The notes beneath the pieces were generated by a model, which worked only from the letters and a program-made list of their open reading frames with translations, did no database searches and was not told the origin of the DNA. From NCBI GenBank assembly GCA_041658565.1, contig JBAZZY010000003.1, positions 62,001 through 126,000 of the forward strand: a stretch of DNA of 64,000 nucleotides, in the 5' to 3' direction. The position numbers and the translations under genes were made by a program. Of the stretch, positions 1 to 7,408 are shown piece by piece. Numbering within the stretch: position 1 is the first letter of the stretch; the number at the start of each line of letters is the position of its first letter. The DNA is from Actinomycetota bacterium. GTDB taxonomy: Bacteria; Actinomycetota; AC-67.

Positions 1-62
1 GGCGGGACGCGTATCTCGAGAAGCGCAAGCCCGACTTCTCGAGGTTCCCGAAGCGGCCGTGA
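1..62 (+). CDS. menB: 1,4-dihydroxy-2-naphthoyl-CoA synthase, C-terminal end only
   Basis: The window opens inside a gene; only its last 19 codons and the TGA at 60-62 are present. The residues read RDAYLEKRKPDFSRFPKRP, which matches the characteristic C-terminal tail of MenB (a crotonase-fold enzyme ending in EKRxPDFxxFP). MenB closes the naphthoquinone ring in menaquinone synthesis. The stop codon overlaps the GTG start of menA (GTGA at 59-62), so the gene belongs to the same operon. The call rests on this short tail plus the menA, menC and menD genes that follow. Confidence 0.75.
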   Translation, partial: RDAYLEKRKPDFSRFPKRP

Positions 63-925
63 CGCCGGCACGCGTTTGGATTCAAGGCGCGCGCCCGCGC
101 ACGCTGGGCGCGGCGTTCGTTCCTGTGATCGTTGGAACGGCAGCGGCCGGCAACGCGACTGTGATGCGAACGGCCGCCTGTTTGGTGGTCGCCGTCGCGC
201 TGCAGGTCGGCGTGAATTACGCGAACGACTACTTCGACGGCGTTCGGGGCGTCGACACCGCGGCGCGCGTCGGACCCGTCCGCCTGACGGTATCGGGTCT
301 CGCTACCTCGTCGGCGGTGAAACGTGCAGCGCTGTTGTCCTTTGCTGTGGCTGCGGCCGTCGGGCTGTGGGTGGGAATTGCTTTGCGGCCGTTCGTGCTC
401 GTGATCGGCGCGGCTGCCATCCTCGCCGCAGTCGGCTACTCGGGCGGGCCCAAGCCGTATGCGTCTCGGGGGATGGGAGAGGTCTTCGTCTTCGTCTTCT
501 TCGGCCTTGCGGCAACGGCCGGCACCGCGTACGTACAGGCAGGCGGAGTGAGCGCCGGCGTGTGGCTTGCGTCGGTCGCGGTCGGTCTACTCGCGGTGGC
601 AATCCTGATGGCCAACAACATCCGCGACATCGCCACAGATACGGCAGCGGGGAAGAGGACGCTGGCGGTGCGGTTGGGGGATCGGCGCGCGCGCTCCGCC
701 TACGACATTGCGATGCTGGCTCCTTTCGGTCTGGTCCTGGTTGGAATCGCGACTCGTTGGTTTCCGGGGAACGCGCTGTCTTGTTTCATCGGGCTTTTGT
801 TCGTCGTCCCGGCCGTGCGTCTTGCGAGGCGCGCTGCCGGTCCCGACATGATCCGGTTGCTGGTGATGACCGCGCGCGCCCAGTTGATCTTCGGTTTGCT
901 GCTGGCGGAGGCGTTGTGGCGCTGA
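59..925 (+). CDS. menA: 1,4-dihydroxy-2-naphthoate polyprenyltransferase
   Basis: A 288-residue polytopic membrane prenyltransferase of the UbiA superfamily. It attaches the polyprenyl chain to 1,4-dihydroxy-2-naphthoate, giving demethylmenaquinone at the cytoplasmic membrane. The first Asp-rich prenyl diphosphate/Mg site is visible as NYANDYFDGVRG near residues 52-63, and a second conserved stretch, NNIRDIATDTAAGKRTLAV, near residue 185. Eight or nine hydrophobic segments span the protein. The start is GTG in a GTGA overlap with menB. The end overlaps the likely menC start by about 10 bases, so menB-menA-menC-menD is one tightly packed transcript. Confidence 0.93.
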   Translation: MTPARVWIQGARPRTLGAAFVPVIVGTAAAGNATVMRTAACLVVAVALQVGVNYANDYFDGVRGVDTAARVGPVRLTVSGLATSSAVKRAALLSFAVAAAVGLWVGIALRPFVLVIGAAAILAAVGYSGGPKPYASRGMGEVFVFVFFGLAATAGTAYVQAGGVSAGVWLASVAVGLLAVAILMANNIRDIATDTAAGKRTLAVRLGDRRARSAYDIAMLAPFGLVLVGIATRWFPGNALSCFIGLLFVVPAVRLARRAAGPDMIRLLVMTARAQLIFGLLLAEALWR

Positions 926-1773
926 GGCGCGTGCCGTTCCGTGTGCGTTTGCGCGTGCCGGTCGGCGGTGTCGTCGAGCGCGAAGGTTGGTTGGTCGAGG
1001 GCGAGCACGGCTGGGGTGAATGTTCGCCGTTGCCGAGTTGGTCGGAAGCTGAGCGCGCGGCTGCAGAGCGGTCGGCCATAGAGGCTGCGTCCCTTGCGTT
1101 TCCGCAGGCCGTGCGCGATCAGGTGGAGATCAACGCATTGGTGCCGCGGGTCGATCCCGCTGAGGGCGCGCGCCTGGCAGTCGCGTCGGGGTGTCGCACC
1201 ATCAAGATCAAGGTTGGCGACGCCGACGGCACGGCGCGCGTTCGCGCCGTGCGCGAGGCCTTGCCGGACGCGCGCATTCGCCTCGACGCCAACGGCGCGT
1301 GGGACGTGGAAACGGCGCGCACCGAGATCACCGCGTTCGCGGCCTTCGACATCGAATTGATCGAGGATCCGGTGGCCACGATGGAGGATCTGGCAGTGTT
1401 GCGGCGCTCCAGCGTCATTCAGATCGCGGCAGAGGCATGTGTTCGTACGGTGGAGGACGCGCGCCGGTTGCGGAGCCTGGATGCTGCCGACGTCTTCGTG
1501 GTCAAACCTCAAAGGATCGGTGGAGTGCGCGCGGCACTCGCCGCGGCCGAGGCTTCCGGGCTTCCGACGATCCCTTCGTCTGCGCTGGAGACTTCGGTCG
1601 GTCTCGCCGCCGTTCTCGCGCTCGCCGCAGCACTTCCCGAACTCCCCTTTGCCGCAGGCGTAGGCACCGCACTGCTGCTGGAGAGTGACGTGGTGCTTGA
1701 TCCGCTGGTTCCAACCGACGGGGTGCTCGCGCCGCGTCGTCCCGTGGTGCGGCCCGAGGAGGTGGCACAGTGA
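916..1773 (+). CDS. menC: o-succinylbenzoate synthase (enolase superfamily)
   Basis: About 285 residues from the GTG at 916 (a GTG at 931 is an alternative). MenC dehydrates SHCHC, the product of MenH, to o-succinylbenzoate. Active-site features of the enolase superfamily are in order: KIKVG with the catalytic Lys pair, LDANG with the first metal-binding Asp, IEDP with the metal-binding Glu, and VVKPQRIGG with the second catalytic Lys. The third metal ligand, normally Asp in a DES/DEA motif, appears as Glu in IAAEACV. The protein is somewhat shorter than the usual 320-370 residues because the N-terminal capping domain is compact. It overlaps menA upstream and couples to menD through GTGA. Confidence 0.88.
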   Translation: MALRRVPFRVRLRVPVGGVVEREGWLVEGEHGWGECSPLPSWSEAERAAAERSAIEAASLAFPQAVRDQVEINALVPRVDPAEGARLAVASGCRTIKIKVGDADGTARVRAVREALPDARIRLDANGAWDVETARTEITAFAAFDIELIEDPVATMEDLAVLRRSSVIQIAAEACVRTVEDARRLRSLDAADVFVVKPQRIGGVRAALAAAEASGLPTIPSSALETSVGLAAVLALAAALPELPFAAGVGTALLLESDVVLDPLVPTDGVLAPRRPVVRPEEVAQ

Positions 1774-3479
1774 GCGAAGGAGACGTTGCGCTCGCGTGTG
1801 CGTCGCTGCTTGTCGATGAGCTGGCGCGCGCCGGGTGCGCGGGCGTGTGCGTTGCGCCGGGATCGCGGTCGGCACCGCTTGCGCTCGCGTTTTCGCGGCA
1901 CGGCGGCATCCCGCTGAGTGTTCACCTGGACGAGCGCTCCGCGGCGTACTACGCGCTCGGTCTTGCGAAGGCGAGCGGACGACCGGTTGCGCTGGTGTGC
2001 ACGTCGGGGACGGCGGCGGCGAACTTCATGCCGGCAGTCGTTGAAGCATCGCAGGCATGCGTTCCGCTGATCGTTTTGACGGCCGACAGGCCCGGCGAAC
2101 TGCGCGACACCGGAGCGAACCAAGCCATCGATCAAGTCAAGCTTTACGGCGGGTTCGTGCGGATGTTCGCCGAGGCGGGAGTGCCGCAGGAGTTCGACGG
2201 CGCTGCTCGGTATTGGAGATCGCTCGGCGCGCGCGCGGCCGCCGCCGCCGCCGGACCGCCGGCCGGGCCGGTGCACATCAACTGCGCTTTCCGCGAGCCC
2301 CTGGTGCCGGCGGGGGAGACCGTCGATCTCGGACCAGACTCCGAGGGGCGCGCGAACGGTGCGCCTTGGGAACGCGTCGGCGTCGCTCTGGGTCTCGCCG
2401 GCGACGAAGGCGCCGCGCTTGCCGCGCTTGCCGCGCGCACCGACCGCGGCGTGATCCTCGCGGGTGGGCTTGCCGCTTCGGCTCCGTCGGTTGCGAAATT
2501 GGCCGGTATTCTGGGGTGGCCGCTGATCGCCGACCCGATGTCGGGGTTGCGCAAGCCGGCCTCGACGCTCTCGGCGCCGTGGGCGCTGTGTGCCGACGAA
2601 GGCTTCGCGGCTGTGCACCGCCCGGACGTAGTCGTGCAGTTTGGGGAGGCTCCTGTGGCGCGCGCTACTCAGGCGCTGGCGGCAGGCGCGCGCGAGTTGG
2701 TGGTCGTCGATCCGGATGGCCGCCACTTGGACCCCGCTCGCCATGCCTCGCTGACCCTGCGATCCGATCCGGAGTCGCTGGCGTCGCTTCTGTGCAGGGT
2801 TATCGAACCGCGTGGCGAGAGCGAGTGGGATGGTTCGTGGACGCGCGCCGATCTCATCGCCAGGATTGCGATCGATGATTTGCTCGATTCGTGGGAAGAG
2901 CCGTTCGAAGGGCGCGTCGCACGGGATTTGTCCGGCGCGCTGCCCGACGGGGCGACGCTGGTGGTGTCCTCGAGCATGCCGGTGCGCGACCTCGATGCGT
3001 ATATGGAGCCGCGTACGGGACTTCGCGTTCTCGCGAATCGCGGCGCTAGCGGGATCGACGGGTTCGTCTCCACCGTTCTCGGCGTCGAGGCCGCCGGTGC
3101 TCCGACTTACGCTCTGTGCGGAGACCTGTCGCTGCTGCACGACGCCTCCGGTTTGGTGTGGGGCGCGCGCCGCTCGCGCGCGGTCTTCGTTGTGATCAAC
3201 AACGGTGGGGGCGGAATTTTCGATCTGTTGCCGCAGTCCGATCTGCCCGAACATGAAGCCCTGTTCGTCGCCCCGCATGAGATCTCGCTTGCCTCGCTGG
3301 CGGAGGCGGCCGGCATGGAGCATGTGCTTGCCGCATCGCCGCACGAGTTGTTGAGCGCGCTGGATCCGCCGTTGCGTCGCGCGCGCTTGGTGGAAGTACC
3401 GGTAGATCGTGCTCTTGCCGTTGCGAGGCGGCGCGCAGTGCGCGAGGCGGTTGCGGCCGCGCTCGCGGCTCAGGCGTAG
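1770..3479 (+). CDS. menD: SEPHCHC synthase (thiamine-diphosphate dependent)
   Basis: 569 residues. MenD condenses isochorismate with 2-oxoglutarate using thiamine diphosphate, the first committed step of menaquinone synthesis. The N-terminal ThDP Pyr domain shows APGSRSAPLALAF and LDERSAAYYALGLAK with the activating Glu region. The C-terminal PP domain shows ALCGDLSLLHD followed by INNGGGGIFDLLPQ, the MenD form of the metal/diphosphate motif GD(x)nNN. The GTG start overlaps the menC stop (GTGA at 1770-1773). The 3' end overlaps the convergent menF gene by 10 bases, so the two men transcripts run into each other. Confidence 0.95.
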   Translation: MSEGDVALACASLLVDELARAGCAGVCVAPGSRSAPLALAFSRHGGIPLSVHLDERSAAYYALGLAKASGRPVALVCTSGTAAANFMPAVVEASQACVPLIVLTADRPGELRDTGANQAIDQVKLYGGFVRMFAEAGVPQEFDGAARYWRSLGARAAAAAAGPPAGPVHINCAFREPLVPAGETVDLGPDSEGRANGAPWERVGVALGLAGDEGAALAALAARTDRGVILAGGLAASAPSVAKLAGILGWPLIADPMSGLRKPASTLSAPWALCADEGFAAVHRPDVVVQFGEAPVARATQALAAGARELVVVDPDGRHLDPARHASLTLRSDPESLASLLCRVIEPRGESEWDGSWTRADLIARIAIDDLLDSWEEPFEGRVARDLSGALPDGATLVVSSSMPVRDLDAYMEPRTGLRVLANRGASGIDGFVSTVLGVEAAGAPTYALCGDLSLLHDASGLVWGARRSRAVFVVINNGGGGIFDLLPQSDLPEHEALFVAPHEISLASLAEAAGMEHVLAASPHELLSALDPPLRRARLVEVPVDRALAVARRRAVREAVAAALAAQA

Positions 3480-4705
3480 CCGAGCGCGTCGAGCAGTCCG
3501 CGAAACTTCGCATCGGTTTCGGCGAGTTCCGCCTCCGGCTCCGAGGCTGCGACTATCCCGGCTCCCGCGTACAGGCGCGCAACCGATCCCGAGACTTGCG
3601 CGCATCGCAAAGCGACCGCCCATTCGCCGTCGCCGTTGGCGTCCATCCACCCCACGAGCCCCGCGTAGGAGCCACGCTCGACGGGCTCCAGCGCGCGGAT
3701 CTCATCGAGCGCGCGCCCGCGCGGGGTTCCGCACACCGCCGGTGTGGGGTGCAGGCGCGCGGCCAAGTCCAGCGCGCCCGGGGCCGGAGAACGCAGTATT
3801 CCCGCAGCCTCGGTCGAGAGGTGCCATACCTTGCTGGTGTGCAGCGGAGAAGGCTGCTCGTCTACGTCGAGGCTTTCGCACACCGGTGTGAGTGCTTCGC
3901 GCACGGCGTCCACAACCAACGCGTGCTCGCGCCGGTCCTTGTCCGAAGCCATCAAGCGCTGCACTGCGGCCGCGTCGGCGTCGGAGTCGGCGCCACGCGG
4001 GATCGTTCCCGCGAGCGGGTTGGACCTGACGGTGTCGCCGGCGCGCGCCAGAAGCAGCTCCGGCGAGGCGCCGATGAACCCGTTCACCGCGAACACGTAG
4101 GCCGCAGGCTCGACTGACCGTAGACGCTCGAGCAATGCCGGGATGTCGAAGACGTGATCGGACTCGGCGATGAGCGTGCGCGCAAGAACCACCTTGTCGA
4201 GAGCGCCCGATCGGATGCGGTCCCGCGCCGCGCGCGCGGCTTCGACGTAGACCTCCGGCGCCGGGTCGGGACGTACTCGAAGCGAGGTCCACGGTTCCGG
4301 CGGAGGTTCGTGCGGCATGATCTCGGGCTCAGGGGTCCCTTCCTGTCCGGCCTCGATCATCCAGGTTTGGCCGTCGCGCCGCACGATGGAAATGCGGGGC
4401 ATCACCAACGTTGCGTTCGTGCGCTCACCGTCGAATGGGAGCGCACCGACGATCAGCGGCGGCGGTCCCGATGAGGTCTCGACCCGCGAGAGCGCGACGC
4501 GCGCGGCCTCGGCAGCGCGTGCGACTTGATCTGGTCCGGCGGGAACTTCGACGCGCAGCGCAACGCCGATTCCGCAGACGCCCGAGGTGGCGCGCTCGAA
4601 GAAGAAGCCCGAGGAAGGGTCGTAGTAGTCGAGCAGGTCGGGATGTCCGTGCAGCGCGAAGGTGTGAGAGCGCATCGGTCGCGCGCCGCGGCGGGTGGTT
4701 CTCAC
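3470..4705 (-). CDS. menF: isochorismate synthase (chorismate-binding family)
   Basis: Converts chorismate to isochorismate, feeding MenD. The C-terminal chorismate-binding domain is complete: VYVEAARAARDRI, KVVLAR with the catalytic Lys, VNGFIGASPELLL, LHPTPAVCGTPR, GSYAGLVGW, and GAGIVAASEPEAELAET near the end. The N-terminal 150 residues are divergent, as usual for the family. The start was taken at GTG 4705 because it forms a GTGA overlap with the stop of menG, the coupling used repeatedly here, and has a GGGA upstream. ATG 4675, ten codons in, is the alternative but has no ribosome site. Minus-strand operon order is merR-menG-menF. Confidence 0.9.
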   Translation of the reverse strand: MRTTRRGARPMRSHTFALHGHPDLLDYYDPSSGFFFERATSGVCGIGVALRVEVPAGPDQVARAAEAARVALSRVETSSGPPPLIVGALPFDGERTNATLVMPRISIVRRDGQTWMIEAGQEGTPEPEIMPHEPPPEPWTSLRVRPDPAPEVYVEAARAARDRIRSGALDKVVLARTLIAESDHVFDIPALLERLRSVEPAAYVFAVNGFIGASPELLLARAGDTVRSNPLAGTIPRGADSDADAAAVQRLMASDKDRREHALVVDAVREALTPVCESLDVDEQPSPLHTSKVWHLSTEAAGILRSPAPGALDLAARLHPTPAVCGTPRGRALDEIRALEPVERGSYAGLVGWMDANGDGEWAVALRCAQVSGSVARLYAGAGIVAASEPEAELAETDAKFRGLLDALGYA

Positions 4706-5394
4706 GACCGCGTCCCGAGCAGGAGCTGGGCGGCCCCCCCCAACAAATGGACGCGTCGTAGTTCGGTGAAGCCTGCGGCGGCCAGCATCGCGCGCATCTC
4801 GTTGGGCGGCGGCAAGTACGCGACCGAAGCCGGAAGATACTCGTAGGCGGATCGGTCCGACAGCATTCCGCCGATCTTGGGAACGACTCCGCCGAAGTAG
4901 AAGTTGTGGCCGGCGCGCAGAAGGCGGTTTCGAGGCTCGGACACTTCGAGCAAAGCAAAGCGACCGCCGGGGCGCAGCACGCGCGCCATCTCGCGGAACA
5001 GCGAGTTGAGATCGACGACGTTGCGCAGCGCGAAGCCGCAAGTGATTCCGTCGGCGGAACCCGAAGCGACCGGCAGCGCGAGGATGTCCGCCTGCGTCAG
5101 CGGGGCCTCGGTACGCGCGGCGGCGAGCATGCCGAAGGAGAAATCGAATCCGGCCGGGCGAAGTCCGGCGCGCGCGAGGTCGCGGCAGAAGTCCCCGGTG
5201 CCGCACGCCAGATCCAACACGCGCGCGCCGGGGGAGAGATGCAACTCTCGCACCGCACGGCGACGCCACCCGACGTCCATGCCGAAGGTCATGATCCGGT
5301 TGACGAGGTCGTAGCGCCCGGAAATGGTGTCGAACATTCCGCGCACGGCGCGCGCCTTTTCCGAACCCGACGGCAGGGGAGCGCGGGACTTCAC
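4702..5394 (-). CDS. menG: demethylmenaquinone C-methyltransferase
   Basis: 230 residues of the UbiE/MenG class I SAM methyltransferase family, carrying out the last step of menaquinone synthesis. The family signature MFDTISGRYDLVNRIMTFG follows residue 18. Motif I is VLDLACGTGDFC, and RVLRPGGRFALLE is the conserved post-II motif. The expected length is about 230 residues. The GTG start overlaps the regulator stop in a GTGA (5391-5394), and the stop overlaps menF in a second GTGA. Since the window carries menB, menA, menC, menD and menF, menaquinone rather than ubiquinone is the substrate. Confidence 0.93.
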   Translation of the reverse strand: MKSRAPLPSGSEKARAVRGMFDTISGRYDLVNRIMTFGMDVGWRRRAVRELHLSPGARVLDLACGTGDFCRDLARAGLRPAGFDFSFGMLAAARTEAPLTQADILALPVASGSADGITCGFALRNVVDLNSLFREMARVLRPGGRFALLEVSEPRNRLLRAGHNFYFGGVVPKIGGMLSDRSAYEYLPASVAYLPPPNEMRAMLAAAGFTELRRVHLLGGAAQLLLGTRS

Positions 5395-6140
5395 GCGCGC
5401 CTCCTCGAAGCGCTGCGTTTCGCGCGCGCCGGTGTGGTGCGGTCGGACTGTGCGATGTGCTCCTCCGCGACGGTGAGCAGTACGCGGCGGAAGTGCTGGG
5501 AGACAAGATCGGTGACGGCAGGGAGCAACTCGCTGAAAAGGGAGACGAGCTGTTCTGTCGCCTCGGATTCGGCGATCCCCGAGGACCGGATCGGCGCGCG
5601 CACGTGGTCGTCGAACATGGCCACCGCGCGCCGCGCGATTGCGCGCGCGGCGGCGTCGTATTCGGTCGCCAGCGCAAGCACGTCGGCCGGAGGCAGTCCG
5701 GCATCCAGAAGCCGCATCCCCAGGCGAACGACTTCAACGTCCGTCGCAGAAAAGCGTTCCTTGCCTTTCGCCGTACGCCCAAGCAGCAGTCCGGCCTTGC
5801 GCGCGGCGGTGAGCAGTGAGGCCGGGACGCCCGTGCGCGCGGCGAGTTCCGCCAGGGTCAGGGGCCGGTCGGGCTCAGGGTCGCCCGCCGCGGCAGCTAC
5901 AGCCCCCGCGAGGCTCGCATCGCCCAGCTTCCCTTCCAAATGCCGCCGGATCACCGCCAGGGTGAGTCCCTTGCGTTGCAGTGAGCGGATCTCACGGATG
6001 CGCGCGGCGTGCGCGCGTCCGTAAACCGCGACGCGGCCTTGCTTGTCCGGGGGTGGCAGAAGGTGCCGGGACTGGTAATAGCGCACGGTGTCCACCGACA
6101 CACCGCACGCCGCCGCGAGTTCCTCGACCCTGTATTCCAC
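5391..6140 (-). CDS. MerR-type regulator with two helix-turn-helix units, first gene of the menG-menF operon
   Basis: 249 residues. The N-terminus is a clear MerR DNA-binding domain: YRVEELAAACGVSVDTVRYY, then a wing, then IREIRSLQRKGLTLAVIRRH. After a short linker, residues about 93-150 repeat the pattern (LTLAELAARTGVPASLL, then LGMRLLDAGLPPADVLALA), so the protein appears to hold two MerR-like heads in tandem. The C-terminal third is helical, has no Cys-rich metal loop, and ends in a basic tail. The gene opens the merR-menG-menF operon, so it may control menaquinone supply; the signal is unknown. A TAGAGT -10 element (plus-strand 6149-6154) lies 8 nt before the GTG, suggesting a leaderless message. 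Confidence 0.75.
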   Translation of the reverse strand: MEYRVEELAAACGVSVDTVRYYQSRHLLPPPDKQGRVAVYGRAHAARIREIRSLQRKGLTLAVIRRHLEGKLGDASLAGAVAAAAGDPEPDRPLTLAELAARTGVPASLLTAARKAGLLLGRTAKGKERFSATDVEVVRLGMRLLDAGLPPADVLALATEYDAAARAIARRAVAMFDDHVRAPIRSSGIAESEATEQLVSLFSELLPAVTDLVSQHFRRVLLTVAEEHIAQSDRTTPARAKRSASRRRA

Positions 6141-6236
6141 GACTTACTACTCTACGAGTGGTTGCTCGCACGGTCCACGCGACCCCCGCCGGCCGGCCGG
6201 AGAGGTCGGTTCTCGCGAGGTTGACGGCGGAGCCGG

Positions 6237-6272
6237 AAAACGAAAGAGCGAGGATTGCTCCTCGCTCTTTCG
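6237..6272 (-). terminator. Rho-independent terminator of the tRNA-like transcript
   Basis: A perfect 14-bp stem (6241-6254 with 6259-6272) closes a 4-nt loop. On the minus strand it is followed by a run of four T (6237-6240). It lies downstream of the minus-strand tRNA-like gene and just upstream of the merR promoter, so it isolates the two transcripts. Confidence 0.8.
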
Positions 6273-6298
6273 CGGTCGAGTGATCCCGTGGTGACGGG

Positions 6299-6311
6299 AC
6301 ACGTCCCTGAG
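6299..6311 (-). repeat. 13-nt segment complementary to the anticodon arm of the upstream tRNA-like gene
   Basis: Plus-strand 6299-6311 reads ACACGTCCCTGAG. The same 13 bases occur on the minus strand inside the tRNA-like gene (plus-strand 6450-6462), covering the end of the D stem, the 5' anticodon stem and most of the anticodon loop. A minus-strand transcript running to the terminator at 6237 would therefore carry a trailer perfectly complementary to its own anticodon arm. Between them, 6348-6387 can fold into a bulged hairpin (GCCG/CGGC enclosing GAGCGG/CCGCTC). Confidence 0.5.
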
Positions 6312-6413
6312 GACTTCATTGTGTCACGGCTGCGTGGATGCGCAAGTGCCGGGTGGCAGAGCGGATATCCCTGTTGACCGCTCCGGCGATGGTCCCCCAA
6401 GCAAGTTGAGGGG

Positions 6414-6485
6414 TGGACCCGACGGGCCTCGAACCCGTACTCCGGCCTTCTCAGGGACGTGTGCTACCACTTACACCACGGGCCC
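6414..6485 (-). tRNA. tRNA-like gene, class I body with anticodon GAG (would read as Leu)
   Basis: 72 nt fold as a cloverleaf. The acceptor stem GGGCCCG/CGGGTCC has one G-U pair, followed by an A discriminator. The D arm is GTGT/GCAC with a GGTA-containing loop. The anticodon stem CGTCC/GGCCG has a central T-C mismatch around loop CTGAGAA. The variable loop has 4 nt (GAGT), and the T arm is ACGGG-TTCGAGG-CCCGT. The anticodon is GAG, a leucine reading, yet bacterial tRNA-Leu is class II with a long variable arm; the D arm here looks more like actinobacterial tRNA-Gln. CCA is not encoded (CCC follows the discriminator). It is either an unusual isoacceptor or a decaying tRNA. Confidence 0.6.
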
Positions 6486-6588
6486 ACCGCCGCGGGTCAC
6501 GGTAGGCGATTCCCGTTGCGGCCTCACGTTCGGGAGAACCTGGTGGAACCTCGCGAACATGCCGGGGGTCGCGGAGTCTTCCCGATCC

Positions 6589-7287
6589 TCAGGTGCGCGT
6601 CTCGAGCACGAGTTGGTAGCGCGGTTCTTCCGGAGTCGGCGCGCGGCCTCGCTCCCACCACCAGCACGCCTCGACGACGTCGAACCCGGCTGCCGCCGCT
6701 CGGTCGGTGAGGCCGTCGGGGTGGAACGTCTCGAAGTCGAATCCCTCCTCGGACGCGTCTTCGTAAACGATGCGCGAGAACATCCGATCGCCGTCGAACG
6801 TCGTGCTAAGCGATTTCACTCCGGCGCGCGCATCGTGTTGCTCGCCGATGCGCGCGCGGTAGAAGTCGGGGTGCACGACGTCGATCAGCAATCGTCCCCC
6901 GGGGCGGAGGACGCGCGCGATGTTTTGGAGTACGGAATCGTTGCCTGCGCGCGAGAAGTATCCGAAGCTCTGCCACAGCAGGAGCACCCCATCGAATGTC
7001 TGCGATATGCAGCCGACGTCGCGCTGGTCGAGACAGACGAACCTCGCGCGCGGCGCCCGTGACGCCGCGACACGCAGCGCGTGGAGCGCGCGATCCGCGC
7101 CGACGATTGCGTACCCGGCGTTCGAGAGCGGTGTGGCGTGTCGCCCTGCTCCGCAGCAGAGGTCCAGGATGCGGGGAAACCGGGCGAGAGGGAGCCGCTC
7201 CGCGACGGCCGCGACTTCGCGCGCGGTCCATTCCTCGGGAATGGTCTCGGAGAACACATGAAACCAGCGCGGCGTGTACTCGTTCAC
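6589..7287 (-). CDS. class I SAM-dependent methyltransferase, substrate unknown
   Basis: 232 residues from a GTG start. Methyltransferase motif I is ILDLCCGAGRHATPL near residue 40, with an acidic residue at the end of strand 2 (IVGADRA). VLRPGGRLLIDVV is the post-motif segment near residue 130. The GAGRH form resembles Tellurite-resistance/Methyltransf_25 type enzymes acting on small molecules. The C-terminal part carries an unusual WWWERGR. Neighbours (an odd tRNA on one side, a sirtuin on the other) do not point to a substrate. A TAGATT about 9 nt before the start may be its -10 element. Confidence 0.72.
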   Translation of the reverse strand: MNEYTPRWFHVFSETIPEEWTAREVAAVAERLPLARFPRILDLCCGAGRHATPLSNAGYAIVGADRALHALRVAASRAPRARFVCLDQRDVGCISQTFDGVLLLWQSFGYFSRAGNDSVLQNIARVLRPGGRLLIDVVHPDFYRARIGEQHDARAGVKSLSTTFDGDRMFSRIVYEDASEEGFDFETFHPDGLTDRAAAAGFDVVEACWWWERGRAPTPEEPRYQLVLETRT

Positions 7288-7336
7288 GGTGAGCAGAATC
7301 TACCAGCGCTTGTTGGTGCGTCATCGTTCGGAGCGA

Positions 7337-7408
7337 GACCCCGCCGCGTCGTGTGGTGAAAACGGTTGCTGTACGACCAGAATCACATACACGGAGCGCC
7401 GCGGGGTC
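7337..7408. terminator. long imperfect inverted repeat at the 3' end of the sirtuin gene
   Basis: The arms GACCCCGCCGCG (7337-7348) and CGCCGCGGGGTC (7397-7408) pair at 11 of 12 positions. Inside them CGTGT pairs with ACACG and GTG with CAC, leaving a loop of about 25 nt. The right arm overlaps the sirtuin stop codon. No T-run follows on either strand, so it may be a transcript-end or stabilising hairpin rather than a classical terminator. Confidence 0.4.

Noticed and set aside
1509..3650. Long minus-strand open frame opposite menC-menD (over 700 codons)
   Set aside because: It is antisense to genes with intact family motifs, is rich in Arg/Ala/Gln as expected for a GC-rich shadow frame, and has no domain.
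6241..6272. Palindrome considered as a MerR operator
   Set aside because: The T-run on the minus strand and its position after the tRNA-like gene fit a terminator better; MerR sites lie between -35 and -10 elements.
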